A stretch of 64,000 nt of DNA from Rhynchopus sp. YZ270_cl-10 (GCA_964035575.1 OZ037860.1:396689-460688), one strand, 5' to 3'. Shown: positions 19,858 to 31,600, numbered from the stretch's first letter. Program-made: numbers and translations. The notes: generated by a model not told the origin, from the letters alone.

Positions 19858-21153
19858 TTAGAGGAGCCAGGACAAACAGCATTTCTCATTGGCATTTGTA
19901 CCTTCAGCAACATAGTTGTAGTGCAGCACATCATCCCCAGCACAGGTCCACCCCTTCCTGACGCTACGAGAGTAGAGTTCCAACTTGGAACCGACACCAA
20001 TGTCACCACTCACATTGGCTTGGGCCGTATTCACACCTCTATCATCATCGCTATGGGTTTGTGGCTTCACATCCTCACCATGGGTTGGCGCATTCGCACC
20101 TCTCACCTCCTCCAACCACCTCCCAAGGTACGGCTTTCTCGAATGCCCTGCAACCGGGCAGAACCCTACCCAGACTCCCTTTGCGAGCAGCACCTCTTCT
20201 AGAGCCACAACGTGGTTCACCTCCGCTTCCACTTCCACCCCTACCCCTGCAAGCAAACAGAGTTCGTAGGGGCGGCGGTGGGTAGATGCAAGACTGCACA
20301 CCGGAACACCTTCTGCGTCGGTTTTGACCCATACCAGAACACCTTTGTAACACAACCCCGCAGAGCGGAAGACTTCAAGGGCAAAACCAATGACCTTTTC
20401 ACTGTTTGTCACCCACATTGCGATGTGCCCATCCACACCCATACCCTTCCGCAAAAAGCGAAGCTGCGTCCGAATCGATTCCAACGTCTCCGTCCTATAC
20501 ACTGACGAACGCCTCACACTATGCGAAGGCCACGGTGGGTCTGCCACTACCACATCCCATTTTCGCTCCCCCCCGAGAACGTCACCCCACGCTGCTGCAT
20601 CACCAAGCACAAATCTGCTTTGCGGTGGAAGCATAGCACACAGCTCTGTACCAAGCACAGCTACGACCTTCGTTGTATCATTGAGGTTCGCGCCGCTTTG
20701 TGCTGGGGGTTTTGATGTGAGGGTGGGTGATGGTGGCAATACCAGGGGTGTCCTGGGGCTCACTAAGTACGCTACTACAGATGCCTCAATCGAACCAGAA
20801 ATCGCCTTATGCAACGCACACCACGTAGCGTGCTGCACAGTAGCCGCAGTATCAGGCTGCACCTTCCGTTCTTGCTTGCGTCTTCGCTTCCGAGGTGGCT
20901 CTTCACCTATCTCAGGGAGATACGCTGTTAAACTGAGATCCTTACTCTGCGTAACCACCTCCCTTAAGTAAGCCCGCATTCGCAAACACGCGTTTTGTGT
21001 CATCTGCAGTCCGTGAGGGGTGTCCTCCGTAATGTTCTGTGCACCATGTACCTCACCTCCCAATGCTTGACTCCCTTTACATTGTTTTAACCCCTCATTT
21101 GCCTCTGTGCTCCCATCCTCATCAGAGTACCCTAAAGGAATGAGAAGCGCCAT
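19858..21153 (-). CDS. MT-A70 family methyltransferase, METTL4-like
   Basis: A single-exon gene of 431 residues. A basic stretch PPRKRRRKQERK (86-97) could be a nuclear signal. The C-terminal MT-A70 domain has the catalytic ADPPW motif (204-208) that flips and methylates the N6 of adenine, followed by SVRRSSVYRT, a METTL4-type continuation. Later segments IAMWVTNSEK, STHRRPYELCLL and LELYSRSVRKGWTCAGDDVL match the conserved end of the family. METTL4 proteins methylate adenine in U2 snRNA or, in some protists and animals, are reported to act on DNA; which applies here cannot be told. The upstream context is a long CT tract, then CACAG 10 bases before ATG. The basic stretch and the acidic, variable C-terminal insert (about 345-395) are not needed for catalysis. 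Confidence 0.85.
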   Translation of the reverse strand: MALLIPLGYSDEDGSTEANEGLKQCKGSQALGGEVHGAQNITEDTPHGLQMTQNACLRMRAYLREVVTQSKDLSLTAYLPEIGEEPPRKRRRKQERKVQPDTAATVQHATWCALHKAISGSIEASVVAYLVSPRTPLVLPPSPTLTSKPPAQSGANLNDTTKVVAVLGTELCAMLPPQSRFVLGDAAAWGDVLGGERKWDVVVADPPWPSHSVRRSSVYRTETLESIRTQLRFLRKGMGVDGHIAMWVTNSEKVIGFALEVFRSAGLCYKGVLVWVKTDAEGVPVCSLASTHRRPYELCLLAGVGVEVEAEVNHVVALEEVLLAKGVWVGFCPVAGHSRKPYLGRWLEEVRGANAPTHGEDVKPQTHSDDDRGVNTAQANVSGDIGVGSKLELYSRSVRKGWTCAGDDVLHYNYVAEGTNANEKCCLSWLL

Positions 21154-21163
21154 TCTGTGTATT

Positions 21164-21226
21164 CTGTGGAGTGTGAGAAGTGGGGGAGAGAGGAAGAGCG
21201 GGAGAGAGGGAGGGGGAGGGGGAATT
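21164..21226 (-). promoter_or_regulatory. Predicted trans-splice acceptor of the METTL4-like gene
   Basis: The coding strand shows about 45 bases of almost pure C and T, then CACTCCACAG, then 10 bases to the ATG. A second ACACAG lies one base before the ATG. This is the clearest acceptor context in the window. Confidence 0.6.
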
Positions 21227-21423
21227 TTTTAAGAAAAATTGTCAAATTCGTCCGTCTTTTTTAATCTCTACAAGGCGGGGGGGTTGATTGTGGGGGCGTT
21301 CGGGTCTTTTTCTTTGGGGTTTTTGTAGATTAAAAGAGCCCGTTTTTTTCTTCTCTTCATCACTCTAATACAGATATCTGGGTATTCACAGATTCAAAAA
21401 AACAAATAAAAAAACAAAAAGGT

Positions 21424-21455
21424 AGGTAAGAACCTAAGCCTCGCTTAGTTACCTT
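21424..21455 (+). repeat. Hairpin repeat family A (21.4 kb copy)
   Basis: AGGTAAGAACCTAAG pairs with CTTAGTTACCTT around CCTCG. It lies in the gap between the PH gene stop and the METTL4-like start. Confidence 0.65.
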
Positions 21456-21652
21456 TTCTCAAAAAGCTATGTACGCAGGAAAAATTTCTTTTTGCACAGT
21501 TTCTCCTCCCCCCTCCTCCTCCTTTAACCACTCTGGCACCATAACCATCACACTACATTTATACTCTGTTTTGAGCACCCACACGACGATTCCTTCCTCA
21601 CAACATCACCTCATAACCGGGGTGCACATAACCTCCCGAGAATCCCCACACA

Positions 21653-24600
21653 TCACTGCCCCTCCATTCCCAGGTAGGAGAGGTGCTCAAGAAAGCCGAC
21701 TCTATTGCGCGACCGGGACCGACTCCGGGTAGGACCAGTATGCTCCCGACGTCCTCTGGGCGGCGAGCGAGATGGTGTGTGCCCTGATGGTTTGGGGTCC
21801 CACTCGGTGGACCACATATCGGAGTGTCCAAGCACCGCCCTTCTGAGGCTGTCCAACCACTGCGTCCTCTCCGGCACCGACGACGCACAAAAACGATGCT
21901 TCGCACCCCCCGCCATCTCCAAATAGAACCCAAGCTGCTGGTACTTCCCTACTGGCGGCGGGATTTCCCCATCCACAAACATTTCTATTTCAACCGCAAC
22001 AACTTTGGACAGATCCATATTGCTGACCGGCGCCCCGTCACCATGCTGAGGGTCTGTCAGGGAGTAGCTGAGAAGCCCTGCGTTTTTGTCGACCCACATG
22101 AACAGTTGTTTCCATGCGCTTTTGTGCATTCCGTAGCCGGGGCGTGTGGAGCGGCTTTCGAGGCAGGAAAGGAGCCAGCCGCTGCACTCATATGCGGGGT
22201 GATGATTCTGCCGCTGGCGTGGTACGACTGTGGGTGTTGGCTGAGGTTTTCGTCTCTTTGCAGTCAGTTTGTCGACCAGAGCATCTCTGCACGCAGCTTC
22301 GATGTGCCTCCTGGTCTCACACTCCTGCACCACCAACGCAGCTACCGCATCGTTAAACCCAGCACCACCGCCCCCCAGATGCGTACGCTGTCGCCGCAGC
22401 TCCTTCACCGTCCGCTCCAACTCCACAACCTTCGCCTCCTCAAGAGAAAGCAGCTCCCTCAGCATTGCGTTGTGCTGCTCCAAACCATGCGGGTTCTGTC
22501 CTTGCCTTGCAGGTTTACGGCGGAAATAGAACAAATGCATTAATTCTGTGAATCCTTCTTGAAATTGCGACATGATACCGTAACGTGACGCCGTTTCTAA
22601 CGCAGTGACTATGGAGAAGGTGCTGGGCTGCGTTGGGACAAGAGAGGCGACACGGCCGAGCTCTGATTCGTGGTGTGCGGCGACGACCTGAGCATCGCGT
22701 GACTGTTGCGTGCTGCGGAGGCGGGCGTCTTCGAGCAGGCGGAGGAGGCGTGCCTGTTCGTGCCCTGCTGCGGACAGCGCCTCTTCTGCCTCCACACGTC
22801 GGCGTCGCTCCTTCTCTAGTTGGTCCCGTGCAGCCCGCACCTCCATCGCACCACGATGCAGAGCAAGCTGCGACTCCGCCCCAAGCTCCTCCCGCAGCTT
22901 AGACCGTTCCTTGTCTGCAGTGTCCGTACGGTGCTGCAACGCCTCGACCCGCTCGAGAAGAGCCAGCTTCTCGCTTTCTGCCCGCTCACATCGTGCTCGA
23001 ATCGCCTGCTCCTGTTGAAGCCAATGCCGTTCCCGTTCTTCAAGACGTCGTTTGAAGCGTGAGTCTGCGTCCTGTAGTGACCCCTCGGCCTCGGAGAGCT
23101 TTGCTTTCCATTGTTCTTCCACCTTGCAGAGAAGTTCTTGCTCCTCGAGGAGGATGTGGCGGAGGCGGTCGTCGGCGCGGGCGATGGTGGTGCGCATGCT
23201 GGCAGCTTCGACCTCGTGTGCGTCGCAGCGTCCCTTCAGCTCTGCCTTGTCGTTCTCACAGAGCCAGTGCAGCTCTGTCACACGGGTCAGCTCGTCACGG
23301 ACACGCGCCGCGTCGCGTTCTAGGTCGGCCTGGTGCACGCGCCACTCCTTCTCGCGCACAGCAAAGTCCTCCTCCCGTTCATGCATCGTGCGTAGCATTC
23401 GATCTGCCTCGTCGTAGCTTGCTGTCTTCTCCACACGCGGCTGCAGCACCGTGCGCACCTCATCCAAGCGCTGTGCATGGTCGCTGGAAAGCTGCTCCAA
23501 CAGCTTCCGCTCACGGTCCTCCAGCTGCTTCGACTTATGCTTCATGACCCTCTCATGCTCTGCGATGCGCTCCTGGGTACGGTCGCGCAGCTCTCTTTCG
23601 TGGTGCAGCTCTTTTCGCAGTTTGCCGAGCTCCGTTGCGACCTCTCCGTCCTCCCCTGCAGACCGTCCTTCCACATACGCATAGGAAGGCGTCTGCGTGG
23701 CACGGTGCGGGCTGTCCGAATCATCAAAGACTGTCACATTGTCTGAAATCCGTGCTCGCGGCATGGTCGGCGGTGCGGAGGAGGCGTCATGCCGGGCAGG
23801 TGTGGTGTACCCAAAGTCATCCTCATCCGAATCCAACGGGTCTGCTACCAAAGGCGAAAAGGCATCTTCCTGCGCATTGAGGTACTGCGTCATGACAGTT
23901 GAGAGTGCAGCTTCCTCCTTCGCACAGAACAGGCGGCGGAGACGTTCTTCATCCTCCATCAGCTTGCGTCGGCCGATTTCGCAGACATGCGCGTATTGGC
24001 GGTCAAACTGCCATTTGAGGTCCCCCAGGTCTTCGGTGTAGGTGTTTTCTATGGCCAGGCGTTCAACGGTTTCGATCTTAGTTGCTGCAGAGAGCTCGAG
24101 GGAGAGGGTGTTGATGGTAGAGACCTCTTCGGAGATTTGTTGCAGTAGGTCGATCGACTCGGCTTCGTCGCGAAGGAGCGCTAGGCGGTCGCGCTCCTCC
24201 TCACGCGAGAGGGCCTGCCGCTCCGTGCGGTGCACCTGGCTCTGGTCGTAGCGGCGTTCCACGGCAGCACGCTGCAGACGGTCCTCCTCTGCCTTGCGGG
24301 TCTTCATCTCGTGCAGCTCCGCCCGGTGCGCCTCTTCAGACTCTGCACGCTCTGCACGGAGACGTTCGCGTGTTGTGTGGATCTCACGTTCTCGTTCCTA
24401 AGGGGGGTATGGTGGTAGAGAAATAAGGGTAATGTTTTGGGGAAATTGGAAGGAGAGACTATGATGCCATACCTGCCGTTCTGCGTGCGACTGTTTATCT
24501 CGTTCATGGCGTTCTTGGCGTTGTTCTGCGAGTTGTTTTGCTTCTATTTCTCTTAGGTTTTGCATCATGGAGAGGTGCTCCCCTTCGGCAGCCTCGCGCT

Positions 24601-25405
24601 TCATGCGTGCTAGCTCGTCGGCAGCATGCTTGGTGCGTGCCAGCTCTGTTGCTGCAGCCTGCGCTTCGAGTTCCTTTTTGAGCTGCTCTTCACGGATCCG
24701 CTGCTGCTGCTCCTGCAGGCGAGCCCCCGCCTCCTGCTCACGCACCGTGCGCAGCTGCGCCTCCTCCTGTTGCATCTCCTCTCGCACCCCTGCCTGCTCC
24801 CTCTTCTCCTGCTGTCTCTTCTCCCTCGACCGCGACCGTGACCTCAACGCATCCAACTCCGTTCGCTTTCTCGTATGCGTAGTGTGGTGCTCATCCCGCC
24901 ACCTCCCCCTCACCTCATTCGCAGTGCCTTTCACTAATAGGCCTAATCGCGTTTTTAATTCTTGAGAAATCCATGGATACTGCATTGCGACCTTCGAAGT
25001 GATGTCCAAAGGGGGGAGCAAGCTGTCTGCAAAAACGGACTCCAGAGCAGAAAGGAGAGACGCACGGCGGTTGGAGGGCACTTCAAATAGGATGTCCCAA
25101 TCAGCTCCTTGGGCGGGGGTGAAGTGCATGGTGCCTGGACAGCCTTCCACATCAGGGCGGATGTTTGGTTGTGGAAGGCTGTCTGTAACGGAGTCGGAGG
25201 AATCGACAAAGTGAATGCATGGTGCATCGGTGATGACAATACCCCCGGGAACAAATTCTGTGTCTCTGTCCTTGCGGCCCTGGTCAAGGCGTAAAGAAAA
25301 GCCATCGCTGCTGAAGCATATTCGGCTGGCACCAAAGGAACGGCAGGCCGCGCTTACATCCTCCTTTGCAGCTGCGTGGAAGAAGTCGAGTCCGCCACCC
25401 TCCAT
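21653..25405 (-). CDS. Long coiled-coil protein with C-terminal PH domain
   Basis: Two exons, 25405-24473 and 24397-21653, give 1225 residues; the intron is GTATGG...TTAG in phase 0 and the coil reads straight through it (HAERQ then EREREIHTTRERL). ATG 25405 was preferred because the longer frame lacks an upstream ATG. Residues 1-150 are a globular domain of unknown type. Residues 170-900 are rich in Glu, Arg, Gln and Ala in heptads, a long charged coil. A PH domain spans about 1049-1166, starting CSGWLLSCLE and ending in the conserved helix with Trp (PERTQWLDSLRRAVLG), followed by an Arg/Ser tail. A PH domain should bind phosphoinositides or proteins, so a membrane-to-cytoskeleton linker is a fair guess. 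No orthologue recognised. Confidence 0.85.
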
Positions 25406-25553
25406 CCTCAAGAACTCAAAATAAAATCAAAGAATCAAGACCTCATTTTATCATGGGAAACGGGGGGAGGCGAGTCTGTGTGTGTTTTGAGAGAAAAAAA
25501 TGCAACCCATATGGACCGGATTTTTAAAAATGATCTCTTTTTTTCATTCTATT

Positions 25554-26000
25554 TTATAAACTTTGCGTTGGGGTAGGTGCCCTATCCGTATCGCTCCCAG
25601 GAGCAGACGAGGACTCTGCCGCAGCCCGCATGAGGGTGGTGCGTTTTGCGGTGCTGGCCGTGTTCTCCACAACCTTGGGGGCTGTGAGGTGCGCTGTATC
25701 TTGATCAATCCAGGACGACGGAATGAGGGCCTTGAGCAGCTCCATCCCATTCCTCGGGAAGGCATCTGACGCAACATGCCGACGACAGCTATGCTCTACA
25801 GACGACCGGTAAATACACCCACACGCCAGACAACACCGATTCTTTGCATAGTTAAAACCACGCGGAAAATTCGACACCCTGACAGACCCGGTAACGGACG
25901 TACACGGTTTGTAAGGACTGATCAGCACCAATCCCTGCCGGGCAAGGTCCTCATTCCAGTATACACTCTCGGAATCGGAATCGGAGTCGTCCACATTCAT
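25554..26000 (-). CDS. Small Cys/His-rich hypothetical protein
   Basis: 148 residues, one exon, start ATG at 26000. It starts with an acidic Asp/Ser run (DDSDSDSES). A compact cluster C56, C57, C60, C62, H70, C72, H75 could bind one zinc ion, for example CxxC with HxCxxH. The C-terminal third is low-complexity. I do not recognise the family. It lies 149 bp upstream of the PH gene start, same strand, in line with a compact polycistronic array. An untracked short upstream exon cannot be excluded. Confidence 0.55.
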   Translation of the reverse strand: MNVDDSDSDSESVYWNEDLARQGLVLISPYKPCTSVTGSVRVSNFPRGFNYAKNRCCLACGCIYRSSVEHSCRRHVASDAFPRNGMELLKALIPSSWIDQDTAHLTAPKVVENTASTAKRTTLMRAAAESSSAPGSDTDRAPTPTQSL

Positions 26001-26986
26001 TTATGTGTTGGTTCGTTTGGGTGGAACCATCTGGACGAAAAGGAGTGTTTAAAAGGAAGTGGAGTTGCCTGCTGAAAACAAAAGAAAGGTTTATCAGATG
26101 AACCTCAGCTGTGCTGCTGTGAGTGGTGACAAAATGTAGATGGTGATTGTATGTCTTTTTTTTTTACCTAAAAGCAATGAGATACCATTCCACGAAAAGC
26201 ACGCAACGGATAACAAGTAAAAAGATAAACAAAGATGAGCCCCAAAAAAAAGCCGCTCTGAATAAAAGTCAGCCAAAAAGATAGTTTTGCAAGAATGTGC
26301 GTGTCGCGTGGATAACTGATATTTTTATTTGATAAGACACCTCAACCTCGGAACATCAGAAATGTTCGGTTACAGGCTGTCTCGGGCAACGATGAGGCGA
26401 GTCTTTGTCTTGTTTGAGGTTGTGGTACGATCGTGAATAGTGAACTCTTGCACACAGTTGTATTTCCTAAATTGAAGACATGGTGGTCATCCTGTGATCT
26501 CCACTAAAACAAAAGTATTTTGAGGGGCAAATAAAGAGAAGTAGAAAGTGCAAACGTCTCACGGACAATCGGACGGAACACACAAATAAACAATAATAGC
26601 GATGATTCATGTTGAAAAAAAAAAGGGGTTTATTTCCTGGAAAAAATCAGTAAAAAAAAATAGAAACTTAACACTCGGCATACGATAAAACCATGGGAGA
26701 GGTTGTGGTGAAACGCACACACCTCGACCTGTTTGGTGAGGAGTGGCTCTGCTCCCCAGAACCACAAAGTGTGCTCAAAATGATTTGTTTCTATTTCCTA
26801 CTTCATTTCACGAGGCGACAAAAAAAAAATAAGCGGGCAGTTTTTATTTGGGAAAGGTTGATGATACTTGAATGAGAAGCAGTGCAAGGCAGCAAAAAAC
26901 AAAAACAAAACGAGCAAGCCGCCATACAATGTCCACATACCTTCAAATTGTATTTTCGATGACTAAAAAACGCGATTTTTTGTTAT

Positions 26987-27060
26987 TTTTTTTGTGTCAA
27001 TCACCTACCGAGGTAGGATTTTGTACTAATTTTAGCCCGAAGACTATTGTACTGATATAT
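26987..27060 (+). repeat. Dispersed repeat family E, copy
   Basis: CAATCACCTACC, GATTTTGTACTAA, GCCCGAAGACTATTGTACT. It is related to 45060-45125 (CAATCACCTGCTAATGCAAG, GCCCGAAGGCTATTGTACT) and more weakly to 40600-40650. In the 27-kb and 45-kb copies a family B block follows within about 100 bp, so E and B may be parts of one larger element. Confidence 0.5.
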
Positions 27061-27118
27061 AGACGCAAAAGGAAAAAAAAATCGTCCTCAACTCAAGAAA
27101 AGTGGTTTTTATTTGATA

Positions 27119-27177
27119 AATTGTTGGGGGAGTGTAGTTGCTTCGGTTGTGTTGCCACAGTTGTGCAATATCCACTG
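27119..27177 (+). repeat. Dispersed repeat family B, copy 3
   Basis: AATTGTTGGGGGAGTGTAGT, then TGCTTCGGTTGTGTTGCCAC, then AGTTGTGCAATATCCACTG. It is the closest match to the 60.4-kb copy. Confidence 0.65.
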
Positions 27178-27322
27178 TATTTATTTATTTGTTTAGCATT
27201 CAAAGTGCTGTGGTTGGCACTTTTATTTTAACATAAGATGCAGCCACCCTTTTGAGAACACTCAACGGATGTGTGATACACAGAAGAACGGATGAATGTC
27301 ACTTCGATGTGCCTCTCTCATG

Positions 27323-27461
27323 CACGGTGGCCAGTTTGATGTGGGACAGCGTCAAAAGTGGACGATAATACTGGTTCAGAATTGCTGTCACAGGGACAGC
27401 AATTCTGAACCAGTATTATCGTCCACTTTTGACGCTGTCCCACATCAAACTGGCCACCGTG
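27323..27461. repeat. Perfect 67-bp-arm palindrome
   Basis: Left arm 27323-27389 and right arm 27395-27461 are exact reverse complements with a 5-bp spacer ACAGG. The arms run CACGGTGGCCAGTTTG... to ...GAATTGCTGTC. No mismatch was found, so the structure is young or kept by correction. It begins inside a hairpin-repeat-like sequence (CCTCTCTCATG) and is followed directly by the family K block. Confidence 0.9.
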
Positions 27462-27552
27462 TGCACATACACATCTGTATCACTATCGTTGTGGAACACG
27501 CTGGGTTTGAAGATGGGCTGTCTCTTCGTCACAAAAGACGGTTGGTTCGGGA
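27461..27552 (+). repeat. Dispersed repeat K, copy 2
   Basis: Second copy of the block at 12618-12722. It begins where the right arm of the palindrome ends. Confidence 0.5.
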
Positions 27553-27565
27553 TGAAAGAAAAAAA

Positions 27566-27660
27566 AGAGAAGTTGAAAGTGCAAAACGCCTCACCGTACA
27601 TCGGCGGACGCAGACACTGGTTCTCCGCGGGTTATCGAACCCCCCAGAGAGCGCTTCATT
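27566..27660 (+). repeat. Dispersed repeat family C, longest copy
   Basis: AGTTGAAAGTGCAAAACGCC, TCACCGTACATCGGCGGACG, CAGACACTGGTTCTCCGCGG, GTTATCGAACCCCCCAGAGA. Parts recur at 13782-13843, 26538-26580 and 61543-61612. The GGGTTATCGAACCCC piece forms a small stem resembling a tRNA T-arm, but no tRNA body is present. Confidence 0.6.
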
Positions 27661-27683
27661 GGGAAAAAAGAAAAAAATTGTTA

Positions 27684-27714
27684 AGATGAAGATGCCTCTC
27701 GTGCACACACATCT
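27684..27714 (+). repeat. Hairpin repeat family A (27.7 kb copy)
   Basis: AGATG...CATCT stem around the conserved loop GCCTCTCGTGC, with an A run after the element. Confidence 0.6.
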
Positions 27715-28157
27715 GACAAAAAAAAAAAGGTGGAGTTGGCAGTGCAAACTTTGCAGGCACTGACTGAAAAATAAGAATAATGTGAATTTAGACTAAGCTC
27801 CCGTCCTTAGTCCACCTGAGGGGGAAAGGGGGGATTATAATAGACACGGCTGTGGGTCACCCACACGTTGCGGTGATTTCCACATTGTATTGAGCCTTCA
27901 AAAGAAGACACATTTTTTTTTTTTTGAAATATATTGGGAACTCTCCCCTCTTTGTCCCCAAACAGCGTAGGGTGAGTAAAAAAACAACAGGACGCGAGGA
28001 GCAGAACAGGATAGCTCCGCTTCTTGTTGACCCAGACAATCCCTTCGGTGTGGTGCATGCCACATAATTCGGACTGGTTGCTTGTTTTGGGGACGGTGAG
28101 AGGAGGCATGCTTGAACAGAAAAAAGCCAAAGAAAAATAAACGAAAAAAAAAAAAGT

Positions 28158-28190
28158 AGGATGACCCTAAGCCCCTCGTGCTTAGTTACC
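28158..28190 (+). repeat. Hairpin repeat family A (28.2 kb copy)
   Basis: AGGATGACCCTAAG pairs with CTTAGTTACCT around CCCCTCGTG. It follows a 13-base A run and lies about 400 bp past the stop of the PPTP surface protein gene. Confidence 0.65.
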
Positions 28191-28602
28191 TGGAAAAAAA
28201 AATGTATCCGGACCAAATACTAGAACAACAATAAAGGACAATAATATGACAATCGGGAGGAGGTTCGGTTCTTACCTCAAACCCCGTTTCCCTAACGTAC
28301 GTTCACACACAAAAAAGAAAATCGAGAGAAAAAATACCCCGCAAAATGCTTCAAAAAAAAAGGGAAAGCATTGATGTGAGAAAGCTAAGGAGCGGCATTC
28401 TACTTCTGAAAAAAAAAAAAAGAAATTCGGACAAAAAAAAAAAGTTTACAAAACGATGATTAGTGATAACCCTTTGCCCTACAGACGGTTGTTTCATCTG
28501 TGCGCAAAATGATAAAAATCAAATAATGGTGATCAAAAATCTGAACGTTTTTTTTCTTTTTGGCCTTCATCAATTTTTTTTACTAGACAACCCAAATGGA
28601 CT

Positions 28603-31600
28603 TCATATGTATACTAACGAATTCTTTTTAACGGGGACGGGAGTAAGGTGTAGTGAGGGACGGTGCTCGGCACTGCGTATCCTCCTCGGTGCTTTGAAAC
28701 TTGAGGAATCTTGCAGGCTGTCGCTGTCTTCATCATCACGCACCTCCTGCATCAGACGAGCACTGTTCTGAAGCAGTCTACTTGATGCATGCCATCTCGA
28801 TACACCCCCCCTACCTGAACCTAGACCACTTGTATTCAGACATGGTGCAGTCATGGCTAGTTCATGCAACTGACTGACCTGGCTCGCTGTCTCCCAGTCT
28901 TGAATGACTTCTTTCTCAAGCAAACCCTCTGTAGTTGTCGTCGTGCCCTTGCGACAAGCATTTACCAGGTCCACCACCAGGGTAATGATGTCATACAGCG
29001 CTCTGATAACCGCAACGACCAGAGACCCAGAGAAGAGCAGGAGGCCCCAACGGACACCCCAATGGTTTGCGTAGTCATCAGAGAGAAATGCGGCAGCGTG
29101 GCCTAGCAGACCAAGAATCATAAAGGCATGAGTAAAGACCACAAGATGCAGCAAAAAGGCCGCCAAAAAGGCACGCACACGAAACAACAGCAACGTCCAC
29201 ACAGCAAAGATGAACGCAAGCACACAACACTTCGCCGCGCAAACATCGGTATTTGTACTACGCACACTGGTCACAGCTGCCATTGGAACTACCGGAAGCA
29301 CTTCAAGCAAAAAGTACCGTCCACGCACCCAAGGCAGGTCCCGGTAAATATCAAACACTACACCATACCGTTCAACAAACAGTGCATGTCCGGGGTGCGA
29401 CTTCCATCTTTCGCGTCCAAGCAGATATGTTACGACGCATCCGGCGTTACGTGGCGCAGGACCAGCGGTCGGCACAGTACTGAAGATACACAACACACCC
29501 ATGCCTGCGAGCGACACAAAGCAGCCCAACCACCCCACAACGGACACCAATATGCCACCCCTAGGGTAGAACATAATGTCGAATGAGGCCTGCAGGATCC
29601 CAGGCAGCAGCATCAGAGGGATGGGGACCAGCACAGAGGGGTACCGCAGCAAGGCAGCAGCCTTGACCTTTGCACTGCAGTTTTCAGACCCTGCACGTCT
29701 TGACCCAATGTGGAGAAGCTCAAAGAGTTTGAGCGCCAAGGTAAAGGCGACGATGACAACAATAATGAGAAGCGTGTTTCCGATAATCGCCCCCGCCGCA
29801 GGCACGCCGCTGATGCGGAACTGCAGTGGGTGCATCAACAGGTCTAGGTCCTCGCTGTCGTCAATGCCCCTGCAGTCCACACCCTGTATCACCATGACCT
29901 GTCCCGGTGCCGACGACCCCGATGCACCCCCAAGCAACGACGCTACCGCAACGGTGACGCTCGCCCCCTCCGCCGCAATCTCCATGGCCTCCTTAGCCGC
30001 CTGTGTCGTGCTGTCCAAAGGGGTCGGCGACCGTGTGTCCACAGCCTGCAGAGGGGTGCTGCTCGTGGTCGCGGTGGTGGCGGTGGTGTCAGTTGGCGGT
30101 GGCACCGTGTCTTCCTTAGGGGAAAAGGTGACCGGGATGTTTGTCTGTGGTGTGTCCGTGTCTGTTGCGGGAATAGACGTAGGTGGTAGTGTTGGAGGAA
30201 CAGTAGGCTGTGACGTGCTTGGAGCAGAAGAAGTCGTAGGCGGAAACGTAGAAGCAGCAGGGGGTGTGGTGCCTGCCGAAGGAGACACTGTGAGTGGTGC
30301 TGACGACGGTGCCGAGGATAGAGCAGGCGTGTCTGTCGGTGGTAGCATTGTAGGCGTCTCAGTCAAAGGAGGGGATGTGTGTGGCGCAGGTGTTGGTGGT
30401 GATATAGTCAAGGGTGCTGATGTGGTGGGTGGCAATGTGCGTGGCGGCAGGGTTAAGGGTATGAGTGTTGGTGGGGATGATGTCCGAGGTGAGGAGGTCG
30501 GTGGTGATTGTGTTGGAGGAGAAGATGTCGGTGGTACCGGTGTCAATGGTGCCGGTGTGGGTGGTATGGGTGTCGGGGGTGCAGGTGTCGATGGTACTGG
30601 TGTAGGTGGCGATGGTGTTGGCGGTGCAGGTGTCAGTGGTGCAGGTGTGGGAGGGACCGGCGTCGGTGGTGATGGTGTGGGAGGTACTGGTGTGGGTGGT
30701 GACGGTGTAGGTGGTGATGGTGTTGGCGGTGCCAGTGTCAGTGGCGCCGGTGTGGGAGGTACTGGTGTGGGCGGTGACGGTGTGGGTGGTGACGGTGTCG
30801 GTGGTACTGGTGTGGGAGGTACTGGTGTCGGTGGCGATGGTGTTGGTGGCGCAGGTGTCGGCGGTGCAGGTGTGGGAGGTACGGGTGTGGGCGGTGACGG
30901 TGTGGGTGGTACAGGTGTGGGAGGAACCGGCGTCGGTGGTGACGGTGTGGGGGGCATGGGAGTCGGTGGTGATGGTGTTGGTGGCGCAGGTGTCGGTGGT
31001 ACAGGTGTCGGCGGTGCAGGTGTGGGAGGTACGGGTGTGGGCGGTGACGGTGTGGGTGGTGACGGTGTTGGCGGTGCCAGTGTCAGTGGCGCCGGTGTGG
31101 GAGGTGCGGGTGTGGGCGGTGACGGTGTCGGTGGTACTGGTGTGGGAGGTACTGGTGTCGGTGGTGATGGTGTGGGTGGTACTGGTGTGGGCGGTGACGG
31201 TGTAGGTGGCGATGGTGTTGGCGGTGCCAGTGTCAGTGGTGCAGGTGTGGGAGGTACTGGTGTCGGTGGTGATGGTGTTGGTGGCGCAATCGTCGGTGGC
31301 ACTGGCGTCGGTGGTACCGGTGTCGGTGGTGCTGGAGTTGGTGGTGGAGCACCATCGAGTTGATACACTTCAAACCCTCCCGTCACTGACATAATGACGT
31401 ACCTGTCTTGGTAGAACTTGGGTGAGCATCTTGTCGCACAGTTAGTGCACTTTATCTTTTGCTCCACTAGCACGTCGTTTGGGTCTGAGAAATCAAGCAG
31501 GTAGGCTTCAATGCCACCGCACATCCATGCCTTCTTCAGGGCCGCACTGCACACCACGTCTGTCCCTGATGCGGAGGCAGTTGAGGTCACTGCCTGCGTG

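Larger units (their letters stand above)
21154..21652. other. Intergenic spacer
   Basis: Spacer between the METTL4-like start and the PH gene stop. It holds the trans-splice acceptor tract (21164-21226), a hairpin repeat (21424-21455) and AT-rich runs. The part next to the PH gene stop should be its 3' untranslated region. Confidence 0.5.
26001..28602. other. Repeat-rich intergenic region
   Basis: About 2.6 kb with no gene recognised. It contains family C blocks (26538-26580, 27566-27660), a family E block running into a family B block (26987-27177), the perfect 67-bp palindrome (27323-27461), a family K block and two hairpins of family A. A-runs of eight or more are frequent. Confidence 0.5.

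Noticed and set aside
27600-27660. tRNA-like T-arm GGGTTATCGAACCCC
   Set aside because: No acceptor stem, D-arm or anticodon arm could be fitted around it; it is part of dispersed repeat family C.
29576-31363. Plus-strand open frame of 595 codons with Gly-Val repeats
   Set aside because: It is the antisense of the PPTP stalk and membrane regions. The minus strand has the signal peptide, membrane helices, natural start and acceptor, and fits the strand of all neighbours.
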